From NCBI GenBank assembly GCA_964555295.1, contig CAZKRL010000004.1, positions 48,160-112,159 of the forward strand: a stretch of 64,000 nucleotides of DNA, in the 5' to 3' direction. Shown one piece after another: positions 1-8,430 of the stretch. Each line of letters opens with the position of its first letter. The stretch's first letter is position 1. A program made the translations under genes and the position numbers. The notes beneath the pieces were generated by a model, which was given only the letters and a program-made list of their open reading frames with translations, had not been told where the DNA came from and did no database searches. This DNA is from CAZKRL01 sp964555295. Its GTDB lineage: Bacteria; Bacteroidota; Bacteroidia; Flavobacteriales_D; Sanyastnellaceae.

Positions 1-672
1 AGTTCTCTGATGTCGTCGCGAAGTACAGGTATAAACTTCAGTGTATTTGGCGAAAGCATTATGGCAGAGAAGCGGAAATTTATTTTATCCTACAGAGTGG
101 GCGCCGGCGTGGGATGGAATCAGTTTTTGATGCCTGTGGCCTACGCAGATGAAAGTGAGTTGTTGCAGAATGATAGTATCCTTGATTTTCGGATGGATGG
201 AGATGATCTTTTTATGGCCTATTATATTCCTTTCGATAACGGAGTTGGTGAGGCAGATTCTGTATTTGTGAAATGGCGAAGGGACGCCTTAAAATCATCT
301 TTTATGAATGGTGTAGTGTCTTTCGGTGCGGGCTTAAGACCCCGGAATAGTCCGTGGCAAATGGGAATAGATTTATTCGTTGGTATACAGGGTAAATTGA
401 ATAATAATTCAACATATCGTGTTGGATGGGTTTCGCAGAAATCAGGTTACTATGAAACCACTGTAAATTCAGATATTGTATTCAATCGTTTGTATACGAT
501 GCTGCAGTTAAGAGTGGAAAGAGTTTTCTCAGGGATATCCAAGGGGTTTTTTCAAAATTCGCAATGGGGTTTGAATGCTTTTATATCAGGTCGACAGATG
601 CTCGCTTTCGAGAGTTTTACAGCAAAATTTAAACCACTTGGAATTCGGGCAACTTTTACAGTGAATCTCTGA
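1..672 (+). CDS. Putative outer-membrane beta-barrel protein, 5' end cut by window edge
   Basis: The reading frame is open to the first base of the window, so the ATG at 10 is only the first visible Met and the gene probably starts upstream. The visible part (about 220 residues) has alternating polar and hydrophobic stretches rich in Gly and aromatic residues, for example around FLMPVAYAD and LYTMLQLRVERVF. It ends in a short strand with a terminal hydrophobic residue pattern (ATFTVNL), which is typical of outer-membrane beta-barrels. No named family was recognised. It lies just upstream of a T9SS cargo gene on the same strand. A surface or outer-membrane role is inference from composition only. 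Confidence 0.5.
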   Translation, partial: SSLMSSRSTGINFSVFGESIMAEKRKFILSYRVGAGVGWNQFLMPVAYADESELLQNDSILDFRMDGDDLFMAYYIPFDNGVGEADSVFVKWRRDALKSSFMNGVVSFGAGLRPRNSPWQMGIDLFVGIQGKLNNNSTYRVGWVSQKSGYYETTVNSDIVFNRLYTMLQLRVERVFSGISKGFFQNSQWGLNAFISGRQMLAFESFTAKFKPLGIRATFTVNL

Positions 673-743
673 CTTTGGGTTCATGTTGCGTTATTTTCCA
701 TCGACTCGCCCATTTTACAAGAAATTCTCTCTACATTCGTCAC

Positions 744-1781
744 ATGCGAATCATTTTACCGTCGGTTTTTATTTTTTGCAAGCTAACTTGTATAGCGCAA
801 GTTTTTAATGGTGGGTTCGAGCAAAATTTGGCAATACCCGATGCGCTTGGACAGTGGTCGTTAATCTCAGGTTGGACCAATGCTGGAAGTTCAGCAGCTT
901 CACCCGATTATTATCATGTCGACGGGAATATCCAAACTGATCTGCCTGAGACCCCATTCGCAGTGGTCAATGCTGCTATGGGAAATGCTATCGTGGGTAT
1001 GCGTGTATGCGGTCGTCAAGGAGAGCAAACCAGAGAATACCTAACCACCCGGCTTCAAAATCCCTTGATCGCTAATGCCCACTATAAACTTAGCTTAAAG
1101 GTAACGAATGGTTCTAAAACCAGCGTTTCCGATGCAGGTTTAGCAGTTAATCATCTTGGCGTTGCACTCACTGAGAATGAACCCGTTCAAAATTCTACCG
1201 ATCTTTTGTCGCTAACTCCTCAATTCGTTATTCAGGAATTATGTGCATCTGAAACATGGATAGAGTATACGTTTACGGCTAAAGTGACAAGTCCATTTCG
1301 TTTTTTGACCATCGGTCTTTTTGGTAATGATGAGAATCATAATATCCTTCCGCAATGGGGCGAAAATTCACAGTTCGCCTATTATTTTTTCGATGAAGTA
1401 AAACTCGAAAGGGTGCCGGATATGGTCGAGATCAACGAAAAATTTCCCGTTGTGAAACCAGAAATTCCTATGCCTGTTCCAACCCCAGGTATCTCAGAAT
1501 TTTTCTTTCTGCCAAATTGTTTCTCACCTAATGCAGATGGAAGCAACGATTACTTCGCACCCATCTCAGGAATTGTAGATCATTGGAACGTCTCAGTTTT
1601 CAGCAAATGGGGAGATCTCATTTATTCTGCTAATGAACTTGCTCAGGGATGGGACGGTACTGCTAACGGTCTCAATTGTCCGGATGGCGCATACATATGG
1701 CAGTTGAATTTTGAGCGCATCTTGGAATCCGGAAAAAAGATTCCAATGGAATTTACGGGTGTCGTAAACGTGATTCGCTGA
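744..1781 (+). CDS. Secreted protein with T9SS type B (gliding motility-associated, CHU_C-like) sorting domain
   Basis: The start is set at the ATG at 744 because it gives a signal peptide (MRIILPSVFIFCKLTCIAQ); the frame extends upstream but that part looks non-coding. The mature N-terminal part (FNGGFEQ...) resembles carbohydrate-binding-like jelly-roll domains that begin with N-G-G-F-E. The last ~90 residues carry the gliding-motility-associated C-terminal domain: FLPNCFSPNADGSNDYF, then FSKWGDLIY, WDGTANG and a final strand. Family knowledge says this domain directs export by the type IX secretion system and surface attachment. It ends 7 bases before bshC. Ligand unknown. Confidence 0.8.
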   Translation: MRIILPSVFIFCKLTCIAQVFNGGFEQNLAIPDALGQWSLISGWTNAGSSAASPDYYHVDGNIQTDLPETPFAVVNAAMGNAIVGMRVCGRQGEQTREYLTTRLQNPLIANAHYKLSLKVTNGSKTSVSDAGLAVNHLGVALTENEPVQNSTDLLSLTPQFVIQELCASETWIEYTFTAKVTSPFRFLTIGLFGNDENHNILPQWGENSQFAYYFFDEVKLERVPDMVEINEKFPVVKPEIPMPVPTPGISEFFFLPNCFSPNADGSNDYFAPISGIVDHWNVSVFSKWGDLIYSANELAQGWDGTANGLNCPDGAYIWQLNFERILESGKKIPMEFTGVVNVIR

Positions 1782-1788
1782 GTCGGTA

Positions 1789-3390
1789 ATGACCTCAGAG
1801 GTTAAGGATGTTTTTCATTCCTGCAGTTGGAAAGATTTTCCAGACTGTGCGCCAATCACCAGGCATTTCATTGACAGAAATGATTTAATAAGGAACTGGA
1901 TTGCTGCCTGGCCCAATGAAAAACACTTGTTGGAATGCGCCAGGAAAAGGCAGTTCAGTCAAGAGTCAAGAGCTTTGCTGGTCAAGAATCTCTTACAACA
2001 ATATCACGAAAGTGGCTTACAGGAAAATATCCCAGAAGGAATCCATAAGCTGCTTAACCCCAATACGTTTACTGTTTGCACAGGCCATCAGCTTTGCTTG
2101 TTGGGAGGCCCATCATTCATCTGGGTGAAATTGACGCAATTGTGCAGAATCGCGCAATCAGTGAATGATAACCAAAGCGACATTCATGTGGTTCCTGTTT
2201 TTTGGTTGGCTTCCGAAGATCATGATATCGCCGAAATATCGAAGATTTCTCTTGGGGGAAGGGAGTTCGTTTGGTCTTCCTCTGAGCAGGGTCCGACAGG
2301 CAAGCTGAGACCAACCGGAATTGAAAAGATCATGGAGGATATTCAGACCTCATTCCCCCAATTATGGAATTCGCAAACCCTGAATGAAATTCGTGAGGCA
2401 TATGGTTGCGACAATCTTGCAGGTGCGTGGCGTCGATTGATTCACCGAGTCGCCGGACATTTGGGAATCGTTGTTATCGATGGTAATAACCCTTCTTTTA
2501 AATCTTGTTTTTCTGACATCATTATCCAAGAACTCGAAGATGGATTTATGCATCGTACCATGCAAACGCAGCTTGAGGCGTTCAAGCATAATGGTTTCGA
2601 TATCCCTGTAAATCCAAGGGAGTGCTGCTTGTTCTACATACGCGATGGTTATCGGAGTAGAATCGTTCGTAAAGAAAATGATTCATTTGAAACAGCCGAG
2701 GGTTTATACCGATGGTCGCTAATGGAGATTGTCCATGAAGCGAAAACTTCCCCTGAGAATTTTAGTCCCAATGTACTCATGCGCCCCCTCTATCAGGAGT
2801 GCATCCTTCCTAATTTGTTATACCTTGCCGGACCTTCGGAATTGAGCTATTGGTTGCAGTTGAAGCCATGTTTTGATGTAGTGAAAATGAAATTCCCCTT
2901 GTTGCATTTGCGCAGTGGTCTCACGATGATATCTAACAGCGCTCAAAAAGGGATGCTCAAATGGAATTTGACATTGCCGCAATTGATGCATCCATCGGAT
3001 GTCATTTTGAACCAATTGATTCGGAGGAATAGTAATCTCCTTTTTGAAGAAATGAAGATGATTGAGGAGTTGTGGGTACGGGTAGTATCAAAAGCGTCAA
3101 AAACCGACATTACCCTCAAAGCCTCAGCCGAGGCCGAATTGAAGAGGGTAAGTGAAAGTATTCAGAGAATTGAAGGAAAGATGATGAAGGCCGAGAAGCG
3201 CAAAAATTCAGAGTTGTCATCAGCCATTTCCAAACTGAAGGAGTCCTTGTTCCCTGGTGCAAAGTATCAGGAGAGGGGAGAGGGGATGCTGATTTTTCAT
3301 CCTGTAGAATCCCGATTATTAGATCGACTCATGCGACAGATAAATCCCTGGGCATCAGAGATGATTCTTATGGAATGGCAGAACGATTGA
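1789..3390 (+). CDS. bshC: Bacillithiol biosynthesis cysteine-adding enzyme BshC
   Basis: The 533-residue protein matches BshC in length and signatures: TGHQLCLLGGP near residues 97-107 (the TGQQ..L..GP loop), PVFWLASEDHDIAEIS near 137-152, and a charged C-terminal helical region followed by LFPGAKYQERGEGML. BshC is thought to add cysteine to glucosaminyl-malate, the last step of bacillithiol synthesis in the cytoplasm. No bshA or bshB is in the window; in Bacteroidota these genes are often unlinked. It follows the T9SS gene by 7 bases and converges with ruvX. The start ATG at 1789 is the first in the frame. Confidence 0.93.
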   Translation: MTSEVKDVFHSCSWKDFPDCAPITRHFIDRNDLIRNWIAAWPNEKHLLECARKRQFSQESRALLVKNLLQQYHESGLQENIPEGIHKLLNPNTFTVCTGHQLCLLGGPSFIWVKLTQLCRIAQSVNDNQSDIHVVPVFWLASEDHDIAEISKISLGGREFVWSSSEQGPTGKLRPTGIEKIMEDIQTSFPQLWNSQTLNEIREAYGCDNLAGAWRRLIHRVAGHLGIVVIDGNNPSFKSCFSDIIIQELEDGFMHRTMQTQLEAFKHNGFDIPVNPRECCLFYIRDGYRSRIVRKENDSFETAEGLYRWSLMEIVHEAKTSPENFSPNVLMRPLYQECILPNLLYLAGPSELSYWLQLKPCFDVVKMKFPLLHLRSGLTMISNSAQKGMLKWNLTLPQLMHPSDVILNQLIRRNSNLLFEEMKMIEELWVRVVSKASKTDITLKASAEAELKRVSESIQRIEGKMMKAEKRKNSELSSAISKLKESLFPGAKYQERGEGMLIFHPVESRLLDRLMRQINPWASEMILMEWQND

Positions 3391-3430
3391 GTGGGGATAA
3401 CAATAGTAAAACCAATTGTACAATTTTATC

Positions 3431-3841
3431 TTAACGCTTATCGAGATAGCACTGCAGTATTATAGCTGCACTGATCTTATCGGTAAGTGATTTATCTGCG
3501 CGTTTCTTCTTGCCCAAATCCATCTGATGAATAGCGTGTGATGCCAATTTGCTGGTATAACGCTCATCGATCTCATGAATGGGCAACAATGGAAATGATT
3601 TCTTGATCCGTTCTATGAATGCCCGCTGAAGTAATGTTGTTTCGGATGCAGAACCATCGCGATGATACGCCACACCAACAATCAATGCCTCAACGTTTTC
3701 CTGCGTGATGATTTTGGATATCTCCTGCCAGAACTCCGGAGGGGAAATGGTTTTCCATGGCGAGCCAATGATTTTTAGCTCGTCGGTTAAAGCGAGCCCG
3801 ATCCTCTTGGTTCCAAAGTCAATTCCTAAAAGTTTGGGCAT
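3431..3841 (-). CDS. ruvX: Putative pre-16S rRNA nuclease / Holliday junction resolvase YqgF (RuvX)
   Basis: At 136 residues it has the usual YqgF length and an RNase H-like fold. The conserved acidic sites are all visible: DFGTKRIGLA at the N-terminus, EALIVGV in the middle, DERYTSKLA around residues 95-103, and DKISAAIILQCYLD at the C-terminus. The family processes the 5' end of 16S rRNA and has been proposed to resolve Holliday junctions. Transcribed leftward downstream of the glycosyltransferase with a 27-base gap, so probably co-transcribed with it. It converges with bshC. Confidence 0.93.
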   Translation of the reverse strand: MPKLLGIDFGTKRIGLALTDELKIIGSPWKTISPPEFWQEISKIITQENVEALIVGVAYHRDGSASETTLLQRAFIERIKKSFPLLPIHEIDERYTSKLASHAIHQMDLGKKKRADKSLTDKISAAIILQCYLDKR

Positions 3842-3868
3842 TCGTTACCGAGAATTTTCGATTGCTGA

Positions 3869-4828
3869 TTATATCCTCTCAGCGATTTTATAGTTGTTGC
3901 GGTTGCTTGAATTTCGGCCAATCAACTCTCCAACAAAACCAGCAAGAAACAACTGCGTGCCTATAATCATTGCGGTTAAAGCCAGATAAAATTTGGCCTG
4001 ATCGGCAAGCAAGGGCGATGGCTTCTCAATGATATAGAGATAGTAAAACTTATCGATGCCCATATAGGTGAAGAGCGACAGTCCGAGTATGAACATCAAA
4101 GCACCAATGGTTCCAAAAAAATGCATCGGCCTTTTTCCGAATTTGGAAATGAACATGATGGTCATCAAGTCGAGTGGACCATTTACGAAGCGTTCAAGAC
4201 CAAACTTGGTGACACCGAATTTTCTCGCTCGATGTTCCACCACCTTTTCTCCAATCTTCTTGAATCCCTCGCGATGCGCCATTACCGGAATGTATCGGTG
4301 CATCTCGCCAAAAATTTCAAGACTCTTAACTACCTCTAATTTATACGCTTTCAATCCGCAGTTGAAATCATGCAAGTGGATACCACTCATCTTTCGGGTA
4401 GCCCAGTTGTATAGTTTGGTAGGAATGGTTTTGGTGATGGGGTCATGTCGCTTCTTTTTCCAGCCACTCACCAAATCATATCCTTGCTCGGTAATCATTT
4501 GATAGAGTTCCGGCAATTCGTCGGGAGAATCCTGCAGATCAGCATCCATAGTAATAACTACCTTTCCATTAGCCGCCTCGAAGCCAACATGCAAAGCAGC
4601 ACTCTTACCATAATTTCGTTGGAATCTGATACCCCTTACTCTTGTGTCTTTTTCCGAGAGGGCAGAAACCACCTGCCATGAGCCATCCTTAGACCCGTCA
4701 TCTATCATGATCATTTCAAAGGTTAACCGGTGATCATCGCAAACTTTTGAAATCCATGCATGAAGCTCACGCAAAGACTCTTCTTCGTTGTAGAGCGGAA
4801 CCACTATGGATAGATCAGGCGTATTCAT
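3869..4828 (-). CDS. Family 2 glycosyltransferase with two C-terminal membrane helices (DPM1/GtrB-like)
   Basis: A 319-residue GT-A enzyme. The N-terminus has VVPLYNEEESL, then MIDDGSKDGSW and the metal-binding MDADLQDSP. Two hydrophobic helices follow, about residues 235-258 and 281-304, ending with GELIGRNSSNRNNY. This layout matches polyprenyl-phosphate sugar synthases (dolichol-phosphate mannose synthase and GtrB types) that load a sugar onto an undecaprenyl carrier at the inner membrane. Sugar specificity cannot be read from sequence. A TAAATTCG box at 4840-4847 (minus) lies just upstream of the ATG and may be its promoter. ruvX follows it. Confidence 0.88.
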   Translation of the reverse strand: MNTPDLSIVVPLYNEEESLRELHAWISKVCDDHRLTFEMIMIDDGSKDGSWQVVSALSEKDTRVRGIRFQRNYGKSAALHVGFEAANGKVVITMDADLQDSPDELPELYQMITEQGYDLVSGWKKKRHDPITKTIPTKLYNWATRKMSGIHLHDFNCGLKAYKLEVVKSLEIFGEMHRYIPVMAHREGFKKIGEKVVEHRARKFGVTKFGLERFVNGPLDLMTIMFISKFGKRPMHFFGTIGALMFILGLSLFTYMGIDKFYYLYIIEKPSPLLADQAKFYLALTAMIIGTQLFLAGFVGELIGRNSSNRNNYKIAERI

Positions 4829-4891
4829 CTTGAGGCCCCGAATTTAGTGAGATATTTTTTGAGCAATCCGTGTTTCAGCGCGAAGTATAAT

Positions 4892-4899
4892 TATTTTCG
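4892..4899 (+). promoter_or_regulatory. Candidate -7 box for the SRP RNA (TATTTTCG)
   Basis: TATTTTCG lies 9 bases before the mapped 5' end of the 4.5S RNA, the spacing expected for a Bacteroidota sigma-A -7 element (consensus TAnnTTTG, here with C at position 7). No convincing -33 TTTG is found at the normal spacing. Confidence 0.4.
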
Positions 4900-4907
4900 C
4901 AGCCAAA

Positions 4908-5010
4908 GGGCAAGTCTTCTACGACCAGCTCCTGTCCAATCCTCCAGGGTCGGAAGGCAGCAAAGGCAGACGGTTGTAGCGGTGCGATAGAAGTAGCTTG
5001 CCTTTTTTTT
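4908..5010 (+). ncRNA. ffs: Signal recognition particle 4.5S RNA (small bacterial type) with its terminator
   Basis: The apical domain of SRP RNA is plain: CCTCCAGGGTCGGAAGGCAG around 4941-4960, followed by CAAAGGCAGACGG, which contains the GGAA tetraloop and the asymmetric internal loop that binds Ffh. The 5' end GGGCAAG (4908-4914) pairs with CTTGCC (4997-5002), closing the hairpin; the run of eight T at 5003-5010 makes that closing region act as an intrinsic terminator. At about 100 nt it is the short type without an Alu domain. It sits between two protein genes, divergent from the glycosyltransferase. Confidence 0.95.
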
Positions 5011-5034
5011 ATTGCATTTTCTCAAACCATATAT

Positions 5035-5559
5035 ATGTCCCAATCCGTCAACACGGAGTATTACAAGCGTCGCGCAAACGCTAAGAAAAAGGCACTCACC
5101 GCGGATTTAAAGGTATTGGTTCGCAAGAAACCGAAAGGTATTGTGGCCGCTGTAAAGAAAGTGAGCACAGAGACCTGGCAGGAGGTAGATTGTAAAAGCT
5201 GTGGTCATTGTTGTATGTCAATGACACCCACTTGGAAGAAATCGGAAATCAAACGAGTTGCAGCACATGTGGGTTTGACCTATCAGGAGTACTTTGAAAA
5301 ATTTCTTTATAAGGAAGACGATACGGGGGATATCATGAATAACTCAACCCCTTGTCAGCACTTTGATCGCAAGAAAGGTCTATGTTCGATTTATGAAATT
5401 CGTCCGCACGACTGTGCAACGTTTCCACATTTCCACCGAACAGATTTTTTGGATCAGGTGGATGAAGTCTTTGTGCCCAATATGCCACGTTGTCCCGCAA
5501 CCCTTGTAATGGTCGAAAAGCTCACCGCGCTGATGCGCGAAAAAGGCGTGCTCCGCTAA
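5035..5559 (+). CDS. YkgJ family cysteine cluster protein
   Basis: A 174-residue cytoplasmic protein with a basic N-terminus (YYKRRANAKKKALTADLK) and the YkgJ/UPF0153 cluster: CKSCGHCC near residues 54-61, then CQHFDRKKGLCSIYEIRP and HDCATFP. The spaced cysteines (CxxCxxCC ... C ... C ... C) are thought to bind a metal, probably an Fe-S cluster or zinc. Function in the family is unknown. Its stop codon overlaps the start of the radical SAM gene (TAATG), so the two are translationally coupled and may work together. It begins 25 bases after the SRP RNA terminator. Confidence 0.88.
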   Translation: MSQSVNTEYYKRRANAKKKALTADLKVLVRKKPKGIVAAVKKVSTETWQEVDCKSCGHCCMSMTPTWKKSEIKRVAAHVGLTYQEYFEKFLYKEDDTGDIMNNSTPCQHFDRKKGLCSIYEIRPHDCATFPHFHRTDFLDQVDEVFVPNMPRCPATLVMVEKLTALMREKGVLR

Positions 5560-6839
5560 TGACGTCTCCTCATCCTCATCGAGTTCCTTTCATGGTCTAT
5601 GCTGATGCGGACGGAAAAATTTTCGAAGATGAGCGCTATGAAGTCGCCGGCAGATCGGGGTACAATGTATATCCGCTAACTCCCGAAGATTTTATTGAAC
5701 TTCCCAATGGAAGCGACTTATTTACCCTTCCTGGTCGACATCCCTATGGTTATAACCGAAACACCGATCAATTTGAAGTTCGTGAAGATGTGCAGGCAGT
5801 TGCATCGTTGAATGCTCCCGCATACACACAACTCTATATGGCAGCATTTGGCACCGATGAGTCCGACGCGCCCACATTGCCACTCTATTGTTATACTGCG
5901 GTGGGCTGGCTCGACGGTAAGTTCTATACAACTGCGGTTCGCATTGATCCTGATATCAGACAAGATCTTGAACATTTTGATCAGCCTGTTATAGAGAAGA
6001 TCACACTGGAGAGGATTCAACAGCACCCTGACAATCGATTGATTCGCCACCTAGGCGAGAATTGCAGCATTCGATATTGTTGCCCTGCAGCGCGTAATTT
6101 TTTTCTGGGACGATGGGAATGTCCTATTCCTGTCTCACCTGCGTGTAACAGCAATTGTATTGGTTGCATTTCTTTTCAACCTTCTGAGCGCGAGCTTCAG
6201 TCTCCTCAAGAGCGTTTGGGTTTCATTCCAACAGTCGATGAGATAGTAGAATTTACGGTTCCGCATCTTGAAACTGCCGTAAATCCTATCGTAAGTTTTG
6301 GTCAAGGGTGTGAAGGAGAGCCCTTGTTGGTGTGGCAGTTGATTCGTGATTCCATCAAAGCGATTCGCAAGAGAACATCCCGGGGGATCATCAATATGAA
6401 TAGCAACGGCAGTAAGCCTGCAGCTGTGGAAGAGCTGATGAAGGCCGGACTGAATTCAATTCGCGTAAGCACCAATTCTGCACGCAAGGATGTCTATGAA
6501 TCTTACTATTTGCCAAATAATTACTCTTTTGAAGATATCGTTGAAAGCTCACGAATAGTGAGACAATATGGTGGCTGGGCCAGTATTAACTATTTCACTT
6601 TCCCCGGAATGACAGATCATCCGGAGGAATTTGAAGCTTTAAGGAAATGGATCCGTTATGCCGATCTATCGATGATTCAATGGCGGAATTTCAATATTGA
6701 TCCCGATTGGTACTTAGGTAAAATCAACATCACTGAATTGCCGGAAGGCCTGGGTATTCGCAATGTAATGAGTGCCATCAGATCTGAATTTCCTGAGTTG
6801 CGATTTGGTTATTTCAACCCTTATTTCAAATCGAATTAA
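5559..6839 (+). CDS. Radical SAM protein of unknown substrate
   Basis: The ATG at 5559 overlaps the previous stop (TAATG); a longer open frame starting inside the upstream gene is unlikely to be used. The 426-residue product has the 4Fe-4S motif CNSNCIGC at residues 196-203 (CX3CX2C), followed by SFGQGCEGEPLL near 247, equivalent to the GGEP SAM-binding motif, and INMNSNGS further on. About 190 residues precede the radical SAM core, including Cys169, Cys174, Cys175 and Cys188, which could bind a second cluster. No RiPP precursor or known cofactor gene is adjacent, so the substrate is not recognisable. Probably an operon with the YkgJ protein. Confidence 0.88.
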   Translation: MTSPHPHRVPFMVYADADGKIFEDERYEVAGRSGYNVYPLTPEDFIELPNGSDLFTLPGRHPYGYNRNTDQFEVREDVQAVASLNAPAYTQLYMAAFGTDESDAPTLPLYCYTAVGWLDGKFYTTAVRIDPDIRQDLEHFDQPVIEKITLERIQQHPDNRLIRHLGENCSIRYCCPAARNFFLGRWECPIPVSPACNSNCIGCISFQPSERELQSPQERLGFIPTVDEIVEFTVPHLETAVNPIVSFGQGCEGEPLLVWQLIRDSIKAIRKRTSRGIINMNSNGSKPAAVEELMKAGLNSIRVSTNSARKDVYESYYLPNNYSFEDIVESSRIVRQYGGWASINYFTFPGMTDHPEEFEALRKWIRYADLSMIQWRNFNIDPDWYLGKINITELPEGLGIRNVMSAIRSEFPELRFGYFNPYFKSN

Positions 6840-6870
6840 CAGGTTGCTGATCATTACTTTTTGCAAAGTA

Positions 6871-6878
6871 TATATTTG
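6871..6878 (+). promoter_or_regulatory. Candidate promoter: exact TAnnTTTG -7 box
   Basis: TATATTTG is an exact match to the Bacteroidota -7 consensus. A TTG lies at 6844-6846 with a 24-base spacer, slightly long. Transcription from here would give a leader of about 45 bases before the TTG start at 6931. Confidence 0.45.
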
Positions 6879-6930
6879 GTAAACACTGTTTTAGAATGGT
6901 AAGGTTAGTTTCGTCAAAAACCTTACACCA

Positions 6931-7233
6931 TTGAACTCAAAAGTTTTTTTCTGCAGTAAGCAGAGATTGTCGAATGCTGTTCAGCATTCCTTTAAGTCCT
7001 TGGGTATTCATGAGGTGGCCTCTGATCAGCCGCATATAGTTGCCGGTGAGCGGGGATGGAAATTGTTATCACCGTCACAAAAGGTTGAGGTGGGTATCAT
7101 TCCTCAGGATGAAGGATTTCAGTTAACCGTGCATGTGGAGAGTAAGGTGCCTGCTCTGAACTTTGCGGTCAGTGATTATTTAGAAGAAGAGCTTTTGTAC
7201 AGAATCAAAGAAAAGGTTGCCGCGAACAATTGA
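6931..7233 (+). CDS. Small hypothetical protein with forced TTG start
   Basis: A 100-residue product with no recognised family. It contains no internal methionine and the in-frame stop at 6892 is followed by no ATG, so TTG at 6931 is the most plausible start. The middle (ERGWKLLSPSQKVEVGIIPQ) and the acidic C-terminal helix (VSDYLEEELLYRIKEKV) look like a folded cytoplasmic domain with no signal peptide or membrane segment. An exact TAnnTTTG box upstream supports it being a real gene. It lies 49 bases before the DUF6702 gene. Function unknown. Confidence 0.6.
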   Translation: MNSKVFFCSKQRLSNAVQHSFKSLGIHEVASDQPHIVAGERGWKLLSPSQKVEVGIIPQDEGFQLTVHVESKVPALNFAVSDYLEEELLYRIKEKVAANN

Positions 7234-7281
7234 CGGTTTACCCTATACTGAACTGCCTTACTTTTTATAAACTTGCGCAAA

Positions 7282-7773
7282 ATGAGTTTAAAGCTTTGTT
7301 TGCTTCTTTTATTCATGCCGCATGAGTCATTGCGTGTGCATCATTTTTATGTAAGTAAAACCATCATGAACTTTTCATCCGTTAAGGGAACGATTGAAAT
7401 GACCACACGTTTTTTTACCGATGATCTGGAAAAAGCAATAAGTAGTTTTTCGTCGTCCGAATTCAGTTTTAAACAGGATGGCGATGCCAGTGATGCTCAG
7501 AAGGTTTCAGCTTATCTCGACCAACATCTAAAAATCTCCATCAACGGCTCACCTATTCAATGTAACTGGGTTGGCATGGAAACAGAAGTAGACCTTACCT
7601 ATTGTTATTTGGAGATAGCTGTAGGAGAATATCTGCGTAATGTGGAAATCATGAATGATTGCTTGATGGAGATTTTTCCTGAGCAACAAAATATTATTGA
7701 CTTGTCAATTCAATCCACCACTCAAACTGCGATACTGGTGAAGGGAGCTAATCGGCATTTATTCGTGAGATGA
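7282..7773 (+). CDS. DUF6702 family exported protein
   Basis: The ATG at 7282 gives a hydrophobic leader (MSLKLCLLLLFMP) and a mature protein starting near HHFYVSKTIMNF; a TTG three codons earlier is possible. The motif HHFYVSKT followed by TRFFTDDLEKAI matches the DUF6702 family of Bacteroidota, small exported proteins of unknown function. About 163 residues, the usual length. The stop overlaps the endonuclease III start by 4 bases (ATGA), so these two are coupled. The sequence TAAACTTGCGC just upstream may be a promoter remnant. Confidence 0.75.
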   Translation: MSLKLCLLLLFMPHESLRVHHFYVSKTIMNFSSVKGTIEMTTRFFTDDLEKAISSFSSSEFSFKQDGDASDAQKVSAYLDQHLKISINGSPIQCNWVGMETEVDLTYCYLEIAVGEYLRNVEIMNDCLMEIFPEQQNIIDLSIQSTTQTAILVKGANRHLFVR

Positions 7774-8411
7774 ATAAAAAGGAGAAGGTGGCTTATGTGT
7801 TAAGAGAGCTTGAGCGGCTTTATCCCAATCCTGCAATCCCCCTTGATCATTCAGATGCATACACTCTATTGATAGCCGTTTTACTTTCTGCACAATGCAC
7901 GGATGCCAGGGTGAATATTGTAACCCCGCATCTATTTGCCAGAGCTTCTTCCCCGGAGGAAATGGTTCGTTTGTCGGTAGAGGAGATAAGAGACATCATA
8001 AGACCTTGTGGACTTTCACCTGCTAAAAGCAAAAACATACATCGCCTTTCAGAGATATTGATAGAGGAATATCAAGGACAAGTGCCTAACGACATGGCCA
8101 AGCTGGAGTCGCTTCCAGGAGTTGGTCATAAGACTGCCGGCGTGGTGATGATACAGGCATTCGGTGTACCGGCGTTTCCGGTTGACACGCATATTCATCG
8201 CATGATGTACCGCTGGGGTTTGAGCAATGGCAGTTCAGTAGAGCAGACGGAACGTGATGCCAAGCGGCTGTTTCCAGAATCCACCTGGATCAAATTACAT
8301 CTGCAAATCATTTACTACGCAAGAGAGTTTTCTCCTGCAATAAGTGCGAAAGAGGAGAGAGATTTTATTACTATGACACTTGCAGGAAGGATAAAGAAGC
8401 TCAAAAAATAA
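7770..8411 (+). CDS. nth: Endonuclease III (DNA glycosylase/AP lyase), cluster-less form
   Basis: A 213-residue HhH-GPD glycosylase that removes oxidised pyrimidines and cleaves the abasic site in base excision repair. Catalytic Lys121 lies in LPGVGHKTAGVV and the conserved Asp139 in FPVDTHIHRM. The N-terminal part has LLSAQCTDARVN as in E. coli Nth. The C-terminus lacks the four cysteines (CX6CX2CX5C) that bind the 4Fe-4S cluster in the classical enzyme; instead it reads YYAREFSPAISAKEERDF and ends in basic residues. Start overlaps the DUF6702 stop. Confidence 0.92.
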   Translation: MNKKEKVAYVLRELERLYPNPAIPLDHSDAYTLLIAVLLSAQCTDARVNIVTPHLFARASSPEEMVRLSVEEIRDIIRPCGLSPAKSKNIHRLSEILIEEYQGQVPNDMAKLESLPGVGHKTAGVVMIQAFGVPAFPVDTHIHRMMYRWGLSNGSSVEQTERDAKRLFPESTWIKLHLQIIYYAREFSPAISAKEERDFITMTLAGRIKKLKK

Positions 8412-8430
8412 ATCTCATCTGAATGCATCA

